Assembly: GCA_947846985.1 (NCBI GenBank) | Contig: CANTUZ010000005.1 | Location: 20,680,389 to 20,744,388 of the forward strand | Origin: Fratercula arctica | Taxonomy: Eukaryota; Chordata; Aves; Charadriiformes; Alcidae | Direction: 5' to 3' | Length of the DNA: 64,000 nt | Shown: positions 1 through 12,429 of the stretch, one piece after another | Position numbering within the stretch: position 1 is the stretch's first letter | Layout of the letters: each line of letters begins with the position of its first letter | Made by a program: the position numbers and the translations under genes | Notes under the pieces: generated by a model | Told to the model about the DNA's origin: nothing | Databases searched by the model: none | The model's input: the letters and a program-made list of their open reading frames with translations, nothing else

Positions 1-803
1 CCTTATGAAATTCAACAAGGGCAAGTGTAGGGTGCTGCACCTGGGGAGGAACAACCCCATGCACCAGTACAGGTTGGGGGCTGACCTGCTGGAGAGCAGC
101 TCTGTGGAAAGAGATCTGGGAGTCCTGGTGGACAACAGGATGACTATGAGCCAGCAATGTGCCCTTGTGGCCAAGAAGGCCAATGGCATCCTGGGGTGCA
201 TCAAAAAGAGTGTGGCCAGCAGGTCAAGGGAGGTCATCCTCCCCCTCTACTCTGCCTTGGTGAGGCCACACCTGGAGTACTGTGTCCAGTTCTGGGCTCC
301 CCGGTTCCAGAAGGACAGGGAACTGCTGGAAAGGGTGCAGCAGAGGGCTACCAAGATGATTAGGGGACTGGAACACCTCTCTTATGAGGAAAGGCTGAGG
401 GATTTGGGTCTCTTCAGTCTGGAAAAAAGACGGCTGAGGGGGGATCTTATCAACACTTATAAATACTTAAAGGGTGGGTGTCAGGAGGATGGGACCAGGC
501 TCTTTTCAGTAGTGCCCGGGGACAGGACAAGAGGCAATGGGCACAAACTGGAGCACAAGAAGTTCCACCTAAACATGAGGAGGAACTTCTTTACCCTGAG
601 GGTGGCAGAGCACTGGAACAGGCTGCCCAGAGAGGTGGTGGAGTCTCCATCTCTGGAGACATTCAAAACCCGCCTGGACGTGTTCCTGTGTAACCTGCTC
701 TAGGTGACCCTGCTCTGGCAGGGGGGTTGGACTAGATGATCTCCAGAGGTCCCTTCCAACCCTATGGTTCTATGATTCTATGATTCTATGATTCTATGAT
801 TCA
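1..803 (+). mobile_element. CR1 LINE, 3' part of ORF2 plus 3' end
   Basis: This is the 3' section of a CR1 non-LTR retrotransposon, cut off by the left edge of the window. Bases 5-703 are open for 232 codons and encode the C-terminal part of the CR1 ORF2 protein, downstream of the reverse transcriptase catalytic box. Recognisable CR1 segments in order are [14 protein letters not shown], a [24 protein letters not shown] block, an [20 protein letters not shown] block and a closing [23 protein letters not shown] block. The untranslated 3' end carries the conserved GGACTAGATGATCTCCAGAGG signal region and ends in about four ATTCTATG octamers at 767-803. With no stop or frameshift in the visible part, it is the best preserved CR1 here. 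CR1 copies are usually 5'-truncated, so a full-length element to the left cannot be assumed. Confidence 0.95.
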
Positions 804-2085
804 GTACGAGTCTCCAGCTCAGATCAGGGCCTGCAACACGCACTTGCATGCATACGGGGACACCTCCTAACCCAGAAGCTTTCAGGCTGGAGAAGACTAA
901 TAAAAGGAGAGAGAAAAGGAACTTCTTCCTATTTCCCAAATGGAGAACGAAATTCTCCAAGCCAGCCTAGAAGCAAAATAAACAACACGCGGACACCAAC
1001 CTGCGTTTTTAGGTACTTGCATGTCCTCACGCAGCTGGTCCTGACTGATTTTTGCCCAAGCTACAAAGCGTCAAAGGCAGAGGTGCAAATCCCAACCACT
1101 TTCCCTGGTCCCCGGCTGCTGAACCTGCACTTTCCCCCCCTGTGCAGAAAAACTTGGCCAAAACAAGGGGCCGGACCTGCAAACTTATCCCAAGTGCTCT
1201 TCAGAGGGTGCTACGCCCGCAAGAATAACTTAGAATTCAGGGCAAGGTCATAAGCGCACGTGAAATGCGATTAGCGTCAGTGAGGAGAGAGCCACAGGCG
1301 CTTGGAAGAGGACGAAGACACCTGGCTGGGGCTCGTCTCAGAAGATCTGTCAGCCCTCACGGCATCTGCTGTGTTTCTTGTCGCCCCAACAGTAGCTGAT
1401 TACGTGGATATCGCACTTTTCTTAGCACATACACATGCACCATCAGGTTTTAACTCCCGCTGTTGTGAAGACACGTTAGAAGCGTGACCCAGAAACGCTG
1501 CAAAGGTTCAGAAAGCAAAGCATACCAACAATTTACTTCTTCAATCTTACACTTTGGGGCTGTGATGCTTTTTGAGTTGACAAACTGGTGTGGGACCAAG
1601 AGAGTGCTAAAATACCAGAAGTTCCACCCTAAAAGGTGTCAGAGGATAAATCAAGCCTAACGGCAGCTACAGGAAGGACTTTCCTAGATCCTATGGGACC
1701 TTCAAGACCATATAGCAATCACTTGGAAAAGCTCATCAAACAAGAAGCAAGAGGAGATACAGCAGAACTGGTAGGTCTGGAAGTGGTCCAGGAGACCACC
1801 TCCAACCCACTGTTGGTGCCCACTGTTCACCCACTTCCTCCCAGAGGAAATTGCCGTCCACTCTGCTTCACTCATGTGACAAGTTTTTCCTCCCCTGCCT
1901 CTGCTCAGGTGCGACCGTGTCAGCCGTTTTTCAGCCAAGGGGATGCTTTACACTGAAGGGATCCGGAGACAAGCCTTGTAATTAGGAGGAGGGTGCCACC
2001 CACCAGTTAAGCCCTTCTCCTTCATCATTTAGCCTGGGAGATGTACAGCCAGGGTTGTTTATGTTGTCCATACAACTTATCATTT
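804..2085. other. Unannotated stretch, no gene seen
   Basis: Single-copy-looking DNA after the CR1 tail. The open frames are short (at most 106 codons), overlap on both strands and resemble no protein I know. I see no repeat family or regulatory cluster that I can name. Confidence 0.6.
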
Positions 2086-2089
2086 GTGC

Positions 2090-2300
2090 GTGCTGCTTTC
2101 TGTCTTCAAAGCACTTCAGCAGGTGTTTTGCAAGCTTCTCCCTAGCCCTCATGTGACAAAGGTTTTGGAAAGGGGATGGAAGGGGAGCGGGGCAAAGGAA
2201 AGCTAAGTAATTTGCCCCGGGACAAAAAGTGTCGGCAGTAGAGCCAGGATCAACACTCAGCAGCTCCTGCTGTTGAATCTCGTGCTCTGATCTTTGCCTG
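2090..2300 (-). repeat. MIR-like SINE relic
   Basis: The plus strand reads like the reverse complement of the MIR/CORE-SINE body. A segment near 2194-2220 (GCTAAGTAATTTGCCCCGGG) matches the 'gttaagtaacttgcccaagg' core. It is followed at the right distance by GTAGAGCCAGGATCAACACT, in place of the usual 'gcagagccaggattcgaac', and then by CTCGTGCTCTGATC near the end. The left part (AAGCACTTCAGCAGG) fits the tRNA-distal part of MIR. The copy is strongly diverged, as expected for an element older than birds. Exact limits cannot be set by eye, and another CORE-SINE family is possible. Confidence 0.45.
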
Positions 2301-2309
2301 TACCTCACC

Positions 2310-5300
2310 ACCTTCAGGTTCAAAAATGGTGGTGTGAAGCCTCATGCTCGCTTTGGTACCAGAGAGCAGATTTCCGGGGATTTGCTTCAGCTCAGTACTC
2401 TTGTGGTCACAGCCACTGGACTGAGTGGTCCTGGACCAATGATTAAACTAAATAATTTCAAACATCTGTCAGTGGTTAGTAAAACCACGATCAGCATGTG
2501 CTTCCCTGAACAGCACCACAGGAGAGAGAAGGGAAAGGATCCATCCACGACCTCTCATCCCAGCTGATACTTCGGACTGGTTAAAGCAGGCAGTGGTGGC
2601 CTGACAGCCTGTGCTGCCCCCTCCATCACGCCGGCGCTAGTCTTGGTGCGGAGAACTGGATCAAGGACTGGTCCAGCTGTAGAAAAAACCCAGGGGAGAA
2701 AAAGGTTATTTTTTTTTCTGCCAGTCCAGTGCCTCTGCGTCAGGCAGTCAGGGAAATGCTCGTGCCAACAAAGGAGAAGGTGGAGGAGCGAGTGCTTGGA
2801 TCAGGCTGGGGGATGAAAACAGCTTAAACCACTTTTCCCATTGCTAACCGTAGCAGTAGAGCAGCTCTAGGCATGTCGACGGAGCTACAGCAGCCTGGAC
2901 CAGCACTGTCATTTGTATCGGCCTGTATCTGGAACTGTCTGGTCCAGTTGCCCATAATTCGTAATATATTGATAACCCTGCTGCAGCTTTACCGTCAGCA
3001 CTCCTGACTTGCTAAACCCCTTAAATCATTGTTGGGCCAAGAGCAGCCCCTCTCTTGGGTGGCCCTGGGCCCACAAACTACTTATTTTCTCCCCATCACT
3101 GGAACAATCTCATACTGAAGATTGTTTTGCTGGTTTCGCTGCAATTTTTCTCTCACAGGGAGAGAAAGCTCATTAAAATGGAGGGAAGGGACACACTCCC
3201 CATCCTTGTCTCTTAATTATAAGGCAAAATGGAAAGGCTCTAGCAGATAACGAGCGTTCCCAGTACCAGACCCACCTGAGGAGCTGCTCCCTTGGGTGAG
3301 GTGAGAGCACCACCATCAGCCCCTTGGCTCTGCTGGGAAAGCCCCTACCTAAACCTGCCTTTTGCGCTCCTGCTGGCAATGCGTGCCAAGGCTCTGCCCC
3401 CTGCTTTGCTTCCACCCTCCCAGCTGTAAAATAGACATAATGCACACGGCATCTTTCCCAAAGCCCTCCAGGACCTGCTGATGAAGACTCCAGAAGCATT
3501 AGAGGACTCTAGTGTCACCATTGCTTTGGGGATTATTCCTTTCCGGGGTAGGAGAGGGTGGCAATTAAAGGAATCAAGTCTCAAGCCCTTTCCTCCACGA
3601 ACAGGGAGGGCAAAGCCATTTTGGCTTCTCCACTGATGGTTATGTAGGACAAAAAACCACAAAGTGCCACGGCTGGAGACTGCAGGCGCTGGGGTGATGC
3701 AGAGCTGGAGACAGCCCCGGACATGAGGGCTAGGTGAGGACAATCAGCTCCACGGACACTCAGGCTGAGTAATACCCTGAGGAGCCCAAACACGTGTGGA
3801 GATGGCTGGGACTTGGGAAATCTTGCCCAAGGGCCAACGGGGCTCTAGTGGGTGACCGCGCAAACTCCTGCAGATCCCACATTCATTAAAAGTAAAATTA
3901 ATGTCTCCCTTTAATAACCTCATTAATGATGTCTGCTCTCCTAGGAACCAGGATTGCTTGGGGCTTGTGTCTATGGCAAAGATCTGAGCATATGTGAAGC
4001 CTTCTGGTGAGTGAGCTTTGCCAGGGTCCCTCTGCTGTGAGGACTCCGTGGTGTCTGACAGAGGCTGGGTCTATGCTGGGCCTTCATAGGGGCAGTGAGT
4101 GAGTCTGTCTTTCTCTTTCCTACCCTCAAGACCCATTTTTGGGACACCTGTAGGTGTCCCACAGCAGAGCATCTCTACTTCTCAACAGTGTTTAAAGGGT
4201 ATGAAGAGAAGGAAGGGGCACAGACCGACGGGCGCAGAAGTCTTACCATGAGTATCTCTTCTTCAAGAAAGCAAGAAGAAAGAAAACAGATGAAGCGTTA
4301 TTTTTCTTGGTAAGGAGAAGTGATAATTTCCTGGTCATGATTCAGCGCTGTCATATGGAGTCAATGACTGTCCTTTATACACCTCACAGCTTTGCTTTTA
4401 AAACACCGCTCATGACAACACACCTCTCCCGGTAAGGTGCAATTACCTGGGAGTTCACTAGCTCATCGCTAGCAATTACCCAACTGCCTTGTGTCCCATC
4501 AACCCACCCTAATCACTGCTTCACCACTGCAGCCCTAATACTGGTAGCTCCTACTCTCAACAGTAAATACCATCATTAAACATCTGGGAGCGAATTTACC
4601 ACCAGCCACAGAGTGATTCCTTGCTGGGGTCATTGCAAACATGCAAACTGAGCAGAAGGATTATTATAAAATATGATCCCACTCAAATAAAAGCAGATGC
4701 TATTTGCGAGCAACAGGCAGTGTTTATCCATAAAACACCAGGAAAGACAAGTTATTTAATGACTATCTGGGAAAGTCCTGCTTCGCTGGGGCTAGCGCTC
4801 CCAGTTCATAAACTGCCTCAATAGAACTGTTTGGAAGATACAGAGAGAGCAGAATTTATTCCTGTTTATGGCCTGCAAGGTGTAAGTATGTTTTCCTCTC
4901 TCTTGGGTTTCAGACTGACGTTACTGGTCATGGGTTTAATAAAGCCTGAAGAATGTACTTGGCTTAACCCTTCAGAGAAACGAGGCTCATCTGAACAAAC
5001 TGGAGCAGGGAGAGCTGTTGGTCCACGTAGGAGCAGCATCACCCAGTCCCAAGCTGTTGAACTTTAAAAACTGGCTCTAAAAACATGATTGTTGAAAAAA
5101 ATAATTAAAATATGCAATTCATTTCATTCACCTTCAGGATTCCAGGTTCATCTAGGTCAAACCTCCTCTAACTACATGGGACAGATGTTTTCCCTTAACT
5201 TTTATTTAGATACAAAAAGCACCATTGATTCTCACAGATCCAGTAACTGGATCTTCTAGGCAAACCCTATACTGCTGTACAGCTCCCCCTAAAATTGTAA

Positions 5301-6855
5301 ACTTTGGCAATGCTGCAAGATGCAGGATTTACTTTTTTTAAAACTGACAACTTGTGCTACATATTCACATTTAAACAGTGAAAAATTATCTATGTAACAG
5401 GCATGACCCTTTCCCTCTCTCTAATCCCCCCTCCAGCCCTGGGACGGGCTGGCTGTGCTAATCTCACACCTTCAGGTCACCACTGCAAATCCAGGTCAGC
5501 AATAACCAGCACTTTGCTTCCCTTCACGAGACTACTTGGTGATTGCACCATTGGCTTGAGGACTCCTCTGGCAAGAGGAGCCCTTGTCGCGTCCTGCTCC
5601 CAAAGTCCCCTTGCCTCTGTATATAAAATGGTCTGGGATGGCTCCTGTGCTCCATCACCCGCTCCAGGGACAGGACCAGCTGTGATCTGGCTGGGGGGTG
5701 GAGGGAAACAGCCGGATGGCCGCAGTCACTTTGCCAAAGTGTGTGCCCTGTGCCAGGTGTGCTCCCAAGAGATCTCTGGACAAAGCCTCCAAATGCTGTT
5801 TCAGGGATGGGGCAAATCATATATGCCCCCTCAGCCCAAGGATCCTCCCCTCCCGCTCCAGCTTTGCTTGACACGCTGGCAGCAAAACTCTCTTTGCTCA
5901 TTTTGTGATGTCCCTCTGCCTCTGCCTGCCACCAGGACGCCAAGGAACTGCTCTTCTGCTACGAGCATGAGGCTAGGAGGGATCTCCAAGTCTCCTCGTG
6001 CCTCTCGGTCTATGGGAAAGGCTTGTTCAGGCAGCCCCAGCTCTGTGCCCTGATAAATAACACAAGCCCTGAGACAAAAGGTCTTGGTATTGCGAGCCCA
6101 CTCTGTCCCCTACTTGCGGCACCAAGGTTTTTCTGAGTGGTGGTTCTGCTTTTCAATGCGTGCCACTGAATCCACGCAGGATGCCAGCCCTTCTGCAAGC
6201 TCACGACCTGCCACTGAGCCAGGAGGCTCCTCCAGGATGGATGTTACCCTGGGTAACATCCCAAGAGGGGGTTTCTCATCTTGGACAGCTCGGACTTGCC
6301 CCGTCATCAATGTCTGGCTCATGGTTTCACACATGTGGCTCTGCCAGGACTGACGGGTTCAAAATGAGCTGTGCTGAGTGCTGGCTTCCCATGCAGGCAA
6401 GTCTCCTCCCCCTGCCAGCTCCTCGCATCTCTGCTCCTGTCTCCCAGGTGGAGGAAAAAGCCCTTTCTTTACAGCACGGCCCCCCCATGCCCCTCACTTC
6501 CCTGCAAACGGCTGAGCGGCTCCAGAGGGACAGGCATGCAGCCGGGTCATGCTGAGGGGAAAGCAGAGCAGCTCTCTATCAGCAGGAAAAGCTCTTTCTT
6601 TTCAGTTTAAAGCCACCTTCTTCTAGCACAGCTCCTAGCCCTGGGTACCCTGCAGGGTTTTCATGAGTTTCATTAATCAAACGAATGCAAATGTACCAGA
6701 AATCACCTGCTCCGTCCTCTTGGGGCAAGCGAGCTGACCACAGGACTGTCTGAAGGCCCCTTGGCTCCTCTCCCACCACGTAGCTTCTCCCCGAGCATCC
6801 CTCCCACAAGCCCCACTGAACGGTCACTTTCAAGACCCCAAAAATCCCAGTGATT
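2310..6855. other. Unannotated GC-moderate stretch
   Basis: No gene is supported. The largest open frame (5403-6053 plus, 216 codons) has an overlapping antisense frame at 5524-5943 and no recognisable domain, which is what chance gives in DNA poor in TAA, TAG and TGA. A fragment near 3425-3440 (GCTGTAAAATAGACATAATG) resembles the 'tgtaaaatggggataat' part of MIR but is too short to call. Confidence 0.55.
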
Positions 6856-6859
6856 TCCC

Positions 6860-7290
6860 TCACGCCCCCACACTTAAGCCGAGCTCCTCCGCTGCCGTGA
6901 CCGTGCGGGACCACAGGCACTGGCTGAGCGAGCGCAAAGTCAACGCCAGTGACAACCACCGGCCACCTGCTGTGCAAAAGGAGCAAAACTCATCCCAACT
7001 CCAGAGCCGGGGCTGGGATACGGGCCGGGACCGCGCAAGGGGTACCTGGAGGAGGAGAGCCAGTGGCCCTGGGTGCCGTCCCTCGCTCCGCGGCGCTGCC
7101 TTTCCCCAGCGCCCACTGCACTCCCTGAGCGGGGACAAGAAAGTCTGGCTCCTCTGCTCGTCGTTGCCTGGACACCTCGGCGTTCAAACCCGAGCTGGGA
7201 CCAATCAGCCCCGGGGCCGGGGAGCACCAGCCCCACGTCATCCGCCGCTGGCGTTTATTTGAGCGAAAAAGCGTGACAGCGGTCACACAG
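6860..7290. promoter_or_regulatory. CpG-rich, promoter-like block
   Basis: CpG dinucleotides cluster here far more densely than in the flanks, for example around 6890-6940, 7020-7030, 7085-7095, 7159-7195 and 7210-7275. At 7198-7208 there is a textbook NF-Y site (GGACCAATCAG) on the plus strand. About 30 bases on, CACGTCA at 7234-7240 combines an E-box-like CACGT with a CRE half site (TGACG on the minus strand). A T-rich TTTATTT follows at 7254-7260, then a GCGTGACAGCGGTCACAC segment with a near-palindromic GTGAC/GTCAC pair. This is what a CpG-island promoter looks like, but I could not find a first exon on either strand. Direction and target gene are unknown. Confidence 0.4.
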
Positions 7291-7383
7291 CCCGTGGAGA
7301 GCTGCCTCTGTGCGGGTGGGCTCTGCCCCCACCCCTGCCGCTTGCTGGAAGCCTCTTCTGTCGGGCTGCAGAAAACAAAAGAG

Positions 7384-7527
7384 GGGAAGGGAAGGGAAGG
7401 GAAGGGAAGGGAAGGGAAGGGAAGGGAAGGGAAGGGAAGGGAAGGGAAGGGAAGGGAAGGGAAGGGAAGGGAAGGGAAGGGAAGGGAAGGGAAGGGAAGG
7501 GAAGGGAAGGGAAGGGAAGGGAAGGGA
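7384..7527. repeat. Perfect (GGGAA)n pentanucleotide microsatellite
   Basis: GGGAA repeats without a single interruption for 28 full units (7384-7523) plus a partial unit. The plus strand is pure purine and the minus strand pure pyrimidine, so the array can form triplex (H-DNA) and, with its runs of three guanines, G-quadruplex structures. Because five is not a multiple of three and no stop occurs in the array, all reading frames stay open through it. This creates long spurious open frames here on both strands (for example 7273-8298 plus and 6990-7592 minus). Confidence 0.98.
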
Positions 7528-7529
7528 GA

Positions 7530-10500
7530 AAAGCTCTTCCCTCCGACTGACAAAACCGAGTTCAAAAGCCTGGACACGTCCTCTCTCTCCACCTCCCAGC
7601 TCCAGCCCAGACCCCGGTGGCCACCTCACCAGGGAGAGCCAGTGCCCAGGTCACCTCTGCCCAGGAGCAATGGAGTTTGCCCAGCACTGGCAGGGTGCCC
7701 CTCGTGCCCCCAGTGCAGCCACTTCCACCTGCCTAGCTCTGCCCCAGGCCACGCAATGTGGACACGGACCACCAGACTCCCAGCTTCAGGGGTGCTTTCT
7801 GGCTCAGATGCGGTCGCAAGGGCATGTTTTCTCCCGGCCAGGCCCTGCAAGATGTTTTCTACAGAGCCCAGAGCGGGAGCCCTAAGCCCCTCCTGCACTC
7901 AGGTGCACGATGCAGACGGACCACCCTCGGTGCTGGCTTTTCTGCTCAAACACATGCAGCTGCTACCGAGGCGCACACCCAACAGAAAGAAACAGCCATC
8001 GTCTTTGCTCCTTCGGTGCCACCGGTGGGAACTGGTGCATTTTGATTACCCACAGCTGGGGAGGGTTAGACCCACCAGGCTCCTTCCCAAGGTGGGGTGG
8101 GTCCAGGTGCCTGGGCAGATACCAGAGAGAGACCTCCACATCACCTTGGTGGTGGTGGTGGTAGGGGGATGGACAACAGGGATGACAACAGGGACCCAGG
8201 TGTCCTGGCAGAGCTTCTCCCCTCAAGCCCCTTTGAGCCTCCAACCCAGGCATCTATATGGATCTCCTTCCTGCTCATGGGACAAAGTCGCAGGATAACA
8301 TCCTTCATGCCCAGAGCAGATGCTGAGCCTCTGGATAAGCATACCTGGTTTCTGCTAATCCCGCTGCCTGTTGCTTATTCTCCTCAGCAGAGGACAGTTG
8401 AAATTTTGCCAGCTCCCAAGAGAAGAAGACCCGAAATGTGGTCTGAGCACACTGGAGGGAGTAACCATAGGATCAACTACTTGTGATGCTGTGCCTGACT
8501 CACCTCTCCATTATACCACCTCCCAAACACTCATTTCACTCCATTAATTAGCTACGCCACTGAGGTGCAATCCACTCTCGCGGCCAGCACTCGGGCTTGG
8601 TTTGCTTGCCACCCAGTGCCGGCAACAATTAACAAATCCAGGCCTGCTCCTCACCCCGCTTCGCTCCACAGGTGGAGGTGGATGAGCTGTAGCAGCCTTT
8701 TCCCAGGGGACCTACATGTGGCCTGTACAGTACCAGGCACCCAGACTGTCTTCTTCACCTTCAGGCTCAACACAGCACCTCATGAATGAGGTATGATTGA
8801 ATTAAGGGCACTGTTTCTGCAGAAGATGGCCCCCATGAGGCTCTAAAGGACTTTAACTCATTCATTTTCAGGATATACCTACAGTTAATTTGTGGTGACT
8901 TTATGGAGCAGACAAATGCACAGGGAGGTGTCCGTGTGGCTCTGAGGTTGCTCTGCTCATCCATGGCCTCAGCCTCCAGTGGTGGTAGGACCATGGTTAC
9001 AGACGCCCCTCCTTTGGCTCAGATGCCAGATTTCTCCATTGACTCGAAGTAGGAGGAGAAGGGGAATGACAATCACAGAAAGCAATGGGATGGGTTTCAC
9101 CCCCTCATTAGCTCCATTATCCCAATTACAAAGCTCGGGGCGGGTGGCAGCTGTCAGGCAGGGCTGCAGCCCCACTGGCGCACAGACTCTGGGAATCTTC
9201 CCAAAGGGAAGAGGCAACGTGGCAAGAGAGCAGGTGCGTATCAGCATGGACCCAGGTGGATGTGAAAGGGCATCCCCACCAGTGCTGTTAGTGCTTTTTA
9301 CAGCAAGTTACGAGGGCTGAACAAAATTGCAACGCAGTCAGACCTGGCCGGCTGGGCATCGCCGTGGTGTGGCAACACACGGCGGTGAGCTGCAGGGTTG
9401 CACCCATGCAAAAGGCAAACGGCCAGCCCTGGCCAGCAGTGGGGCTTGCAGATGAGACTGTCAGGACCACCGAGCTGGGGTTGTACCAGCGTTTCTCTGG
9501 TGGAGAAAGAGCCATTTCTGCACTTCTTGCACATGCTTTGAAACGTTCCCCATTATCCTCTACCCATCTGTCCCCATCTGAGCCAGGAGTGAACTTCCAG
9601 CCCCCAACTCACCGTCTCTTATCTCAGGTTTTAACATAGGCAGCTAATCTTGGGTCCCAGCCTCCTGGGCAGATTTTCAGTCAATGGAAAAAACACACTT
9701 GGGAGCGACTTCTCTCTTAGGCATCTGACTCAGCCCCTGGAGGTGCCATCTCCCTCCTCCACACAGGCAGGAGCCAGGTATAATCAGGCATAGTCAAGTG
9801 CCTCATGTTAGGTGGGAGACGACTCCTGCCTCCAGGCAAAACCAAAGGATGTGAGATACCAAAATACTCCAGAGGAACTGGCCCTCACTCCTTAGCTAGA
9901 AGCCACCGCTGACCAGCCGCACGCATTTTGTCCAGGCATGGGCAGCACTGGTGGACTGGGTGACCGAGCTCAGCTCCCTGCTCCAGGACTCTCCAGCTCC
10001 TTCCAGAGCTGAAGATGCTGCAGCATGGGGAGGGAGCACACAATCCCCTTTTGCACAGCTCTCCTGCAGCTGAGCTGTCAGCAAAGCTGTTGTGTTGCTG
10101 GACAATGGACATCTGTCCCGGCAGATGGGGCATCTGACCACGGACCCTTTGGGTCCCAGCAGAAACCTCCTCCACCATGTCGCCATGAGTCACATCTTGT
10201 GACAGGGCTAAAAGATAGCAATGAAATGTGCTAAACTCACTCAGTGGTGGGGCAGAGAGGAATCCACCAGTTACCCATCCAGGGCAGCAAGCGGGTAGTC
10301 TTTTCCAGGGTCCAGTGGCTCAGTTTTGCCCCTTCTTGCTTCTCCAAGCAAGATCTTCTCTGCCTGTTATTGTTGCAGGTGTCCCATCCACAGCCACACA
10401 ACACCCCGCGCACTGATGCAGTGGCACGATGGGATAAGCCGGTGCCTGGATGCAGCAGCACAGTGCGATTTCCCTTCAAGTGGTTACTCCTTTGCGAGCT

Positions 10501-12300
10501 GCCCAAAATCCCCAGCTAGCCACCAGCAGAGCTGGTGGGCTGGTGGAAGGAGAGAAATAAATCGGGTGTTTCTGGAGGGGCTGGAAGAGGGCCCAGCAGT
10601 TATCGATTCGATTCTTCACTCAATGCGTGTTTGAGTGAAGCAATTCAGAACTGCCACATCAATTCAAACTTGCGTAAGAACATCAGCCACAAAACTCAGG
10701 AGCTTGGTCCATCTTTCCTAGCAGATCCATTATTCCGAATCAGTCTCTAAGTAACAACAATAAAATGATCTTGGCCTGATATACCAAAGCCAAAAACCCT
10801 AAAAGCCTAAAAGCCAAAGTTTTTGCTATCACTGTTCTCTGGATAAGAATACTCTATGGGAACGTGCCAAAGACCTGATTCCCTGTCTCCCCCTTACCTC
10901 AAATAAATAATATTATAAAAGAAGAATAAGAATAAAGTAAAATTAAGAATATATATATATATATTTGATAAGCACATCTAAAAAATAGAAAAAAGAAAAC
11001 TTGCAACCCCCTTTAGCACTCGGGGCAACCAGAGCCCAGAAAAATGCCAGGGGTGAGGAGGAAGGTTGTGCTGGCACTGCCAGTGTGGGAGCAGTGTACA
11101 GGGATGGAACCGTGATGCGTGCTTTTCCACATGGACACTGCACTCTTAGAATAGACTCAACTTGAACTTGTGTATTTTCTTGGTCCCATAATACCTCCAA
11201 GAAACCTATGCCCATCTCTGCCCTCCCCACATGACTTCATCTTTCTTTGATCATCTCTTCTTTCCCATACTTTTGGCTTAGCCTATGTCTTCCTCAGACA
11301 AACTCCTCCAAGGCAACGTTCTCCCTCTCTCTCCATTCTCCCTGAAGGGTTTTCCTTCCCCACCAGATTTGTTTTTTCACGTGCCCAGTGGAAACTGGAA
11401 TGAGGGTAAACACGCTTATTCATGCACATTTCCATCTCCACATCTATCTGTCTCACAGGTAAGATGCAAACCCTGCTGTGAATAACAGCTCTAACCATGG
11501 CAACGCGCTCCAGAATTACAAACACAGAGGCACCGAGTTTGTAAAAAGGCTGAAAAAAAGCCTGAAAGGAGGAGAGGGACCAGGTCCACCAAGGGCTGTC
11601 AAGAGCCAGGCACCTGGACGTGGGTAGAGCAGCCAGGTGGTAGGGATGTTTGTACCCCTTCTCCCCCTTTTTCCTCCCTTTTTACTTACATCCCAGCGTC
11701 TTGCTAAGAGGAGGTCTTATTCCACCACCTCTGCCACAACTAGGCTTGATTGACCTGGAGTAGAGCTTGCTTCACTGTGCCCCAATATGTTACAAGGGAA
11801 GATCCCAGCTGCTTGAAAATCACTGCATGGCCTGATGGAGAAATCGGAGCCGTGGCATGATGCCGTTCTCTCGGCTCCATCCTCCTCCCATGAGATGAGC
11901 CGCACGGCTCAGGCTATGAAACCCAACAGCCCCTTCTTTGCATATGGGGTACTCAATTCCCCTCCATGCCGGACACCATCACCATCTCACCCGTGGTCAT
12001 AGGACAGCTTCAAGTGTACCTCCTGGCTGGATAAATCAAAACACGATTGTCCCATTTGCACTGATTTACTCATGGAGAGGACAGAGACTGCTGCTGGTAC
12101 GGAGGACAGAAAACATTGCAGCCATAGAGAAAGCACCTGCAATGCAATCGGATCATTCTTGGCATGCTCGAAGCCTCCAGTGACGAAGACCCTGACCCCA
12201 ACCCCGCTATGTGAGGCACTGCATAGGCAAGACCTTGTTGCTTGCAAGCGGAAGAGGAGAGATTGATGGGAGGTGGAAGAAAGCGCGATTTATGATCTGA
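7530..12300. other. Unannotated GC-moderate stretch
   Basis: No gene or interspersed repeat is recognised. Small simple sequences are present: (GGT)5 at 8148-8162 and an alternating AT run at about 10949-10964. Open frames of up to about 129 codons overlap each other on both strands and look like chance. Confidence 0.55.
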
Positions 12301-12309
12301 ATTTTCCAA

Positions 12310-12420
12310 AGAGGAGCGGAAGGGTTGAGCGACCTGCCCACAGTCAGTCAAGATGCCCATGGCAGAGCCAGAAGTGGAGGCAGCCCCACTGCTGTGTTAC
12401 CTCTCTTGTGGCTGCTCATT
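12310..12420 (-). repeat. MIR-like SINE relic
   Basis: The plus strand contains GGTTGAGCGACCTGCCCACA near 12325-12345, followed by GCAGAGCCAGAAGTGGAGGC near 12363-12382. These correspond to the reverse complement of the MIR core ('gttgagcgacttgcccaagg ... gcagagccaggactagaac'). The spacing between the two blocks is close to that of the family. The copy is diverged and its ends are uncertain. Confidence 0.45.
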
Positions 12421-12429
12421 CTCTTAAGA

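Noticed and set aside
5403..6053. 216-codon plus-strand open frame
   Set aside because: It overlaps a 139-codon antisense frame, has no domain or conserved motif, and is typical of chance in stop-poor DNA.
7273..8298. 341-codon plus-strand open frame
   Set aside because: It runs through the (GGGAA)28 array, which cannot contain stops in any frame. The flanks give no recognisable protein and the opposite strand is equally open.
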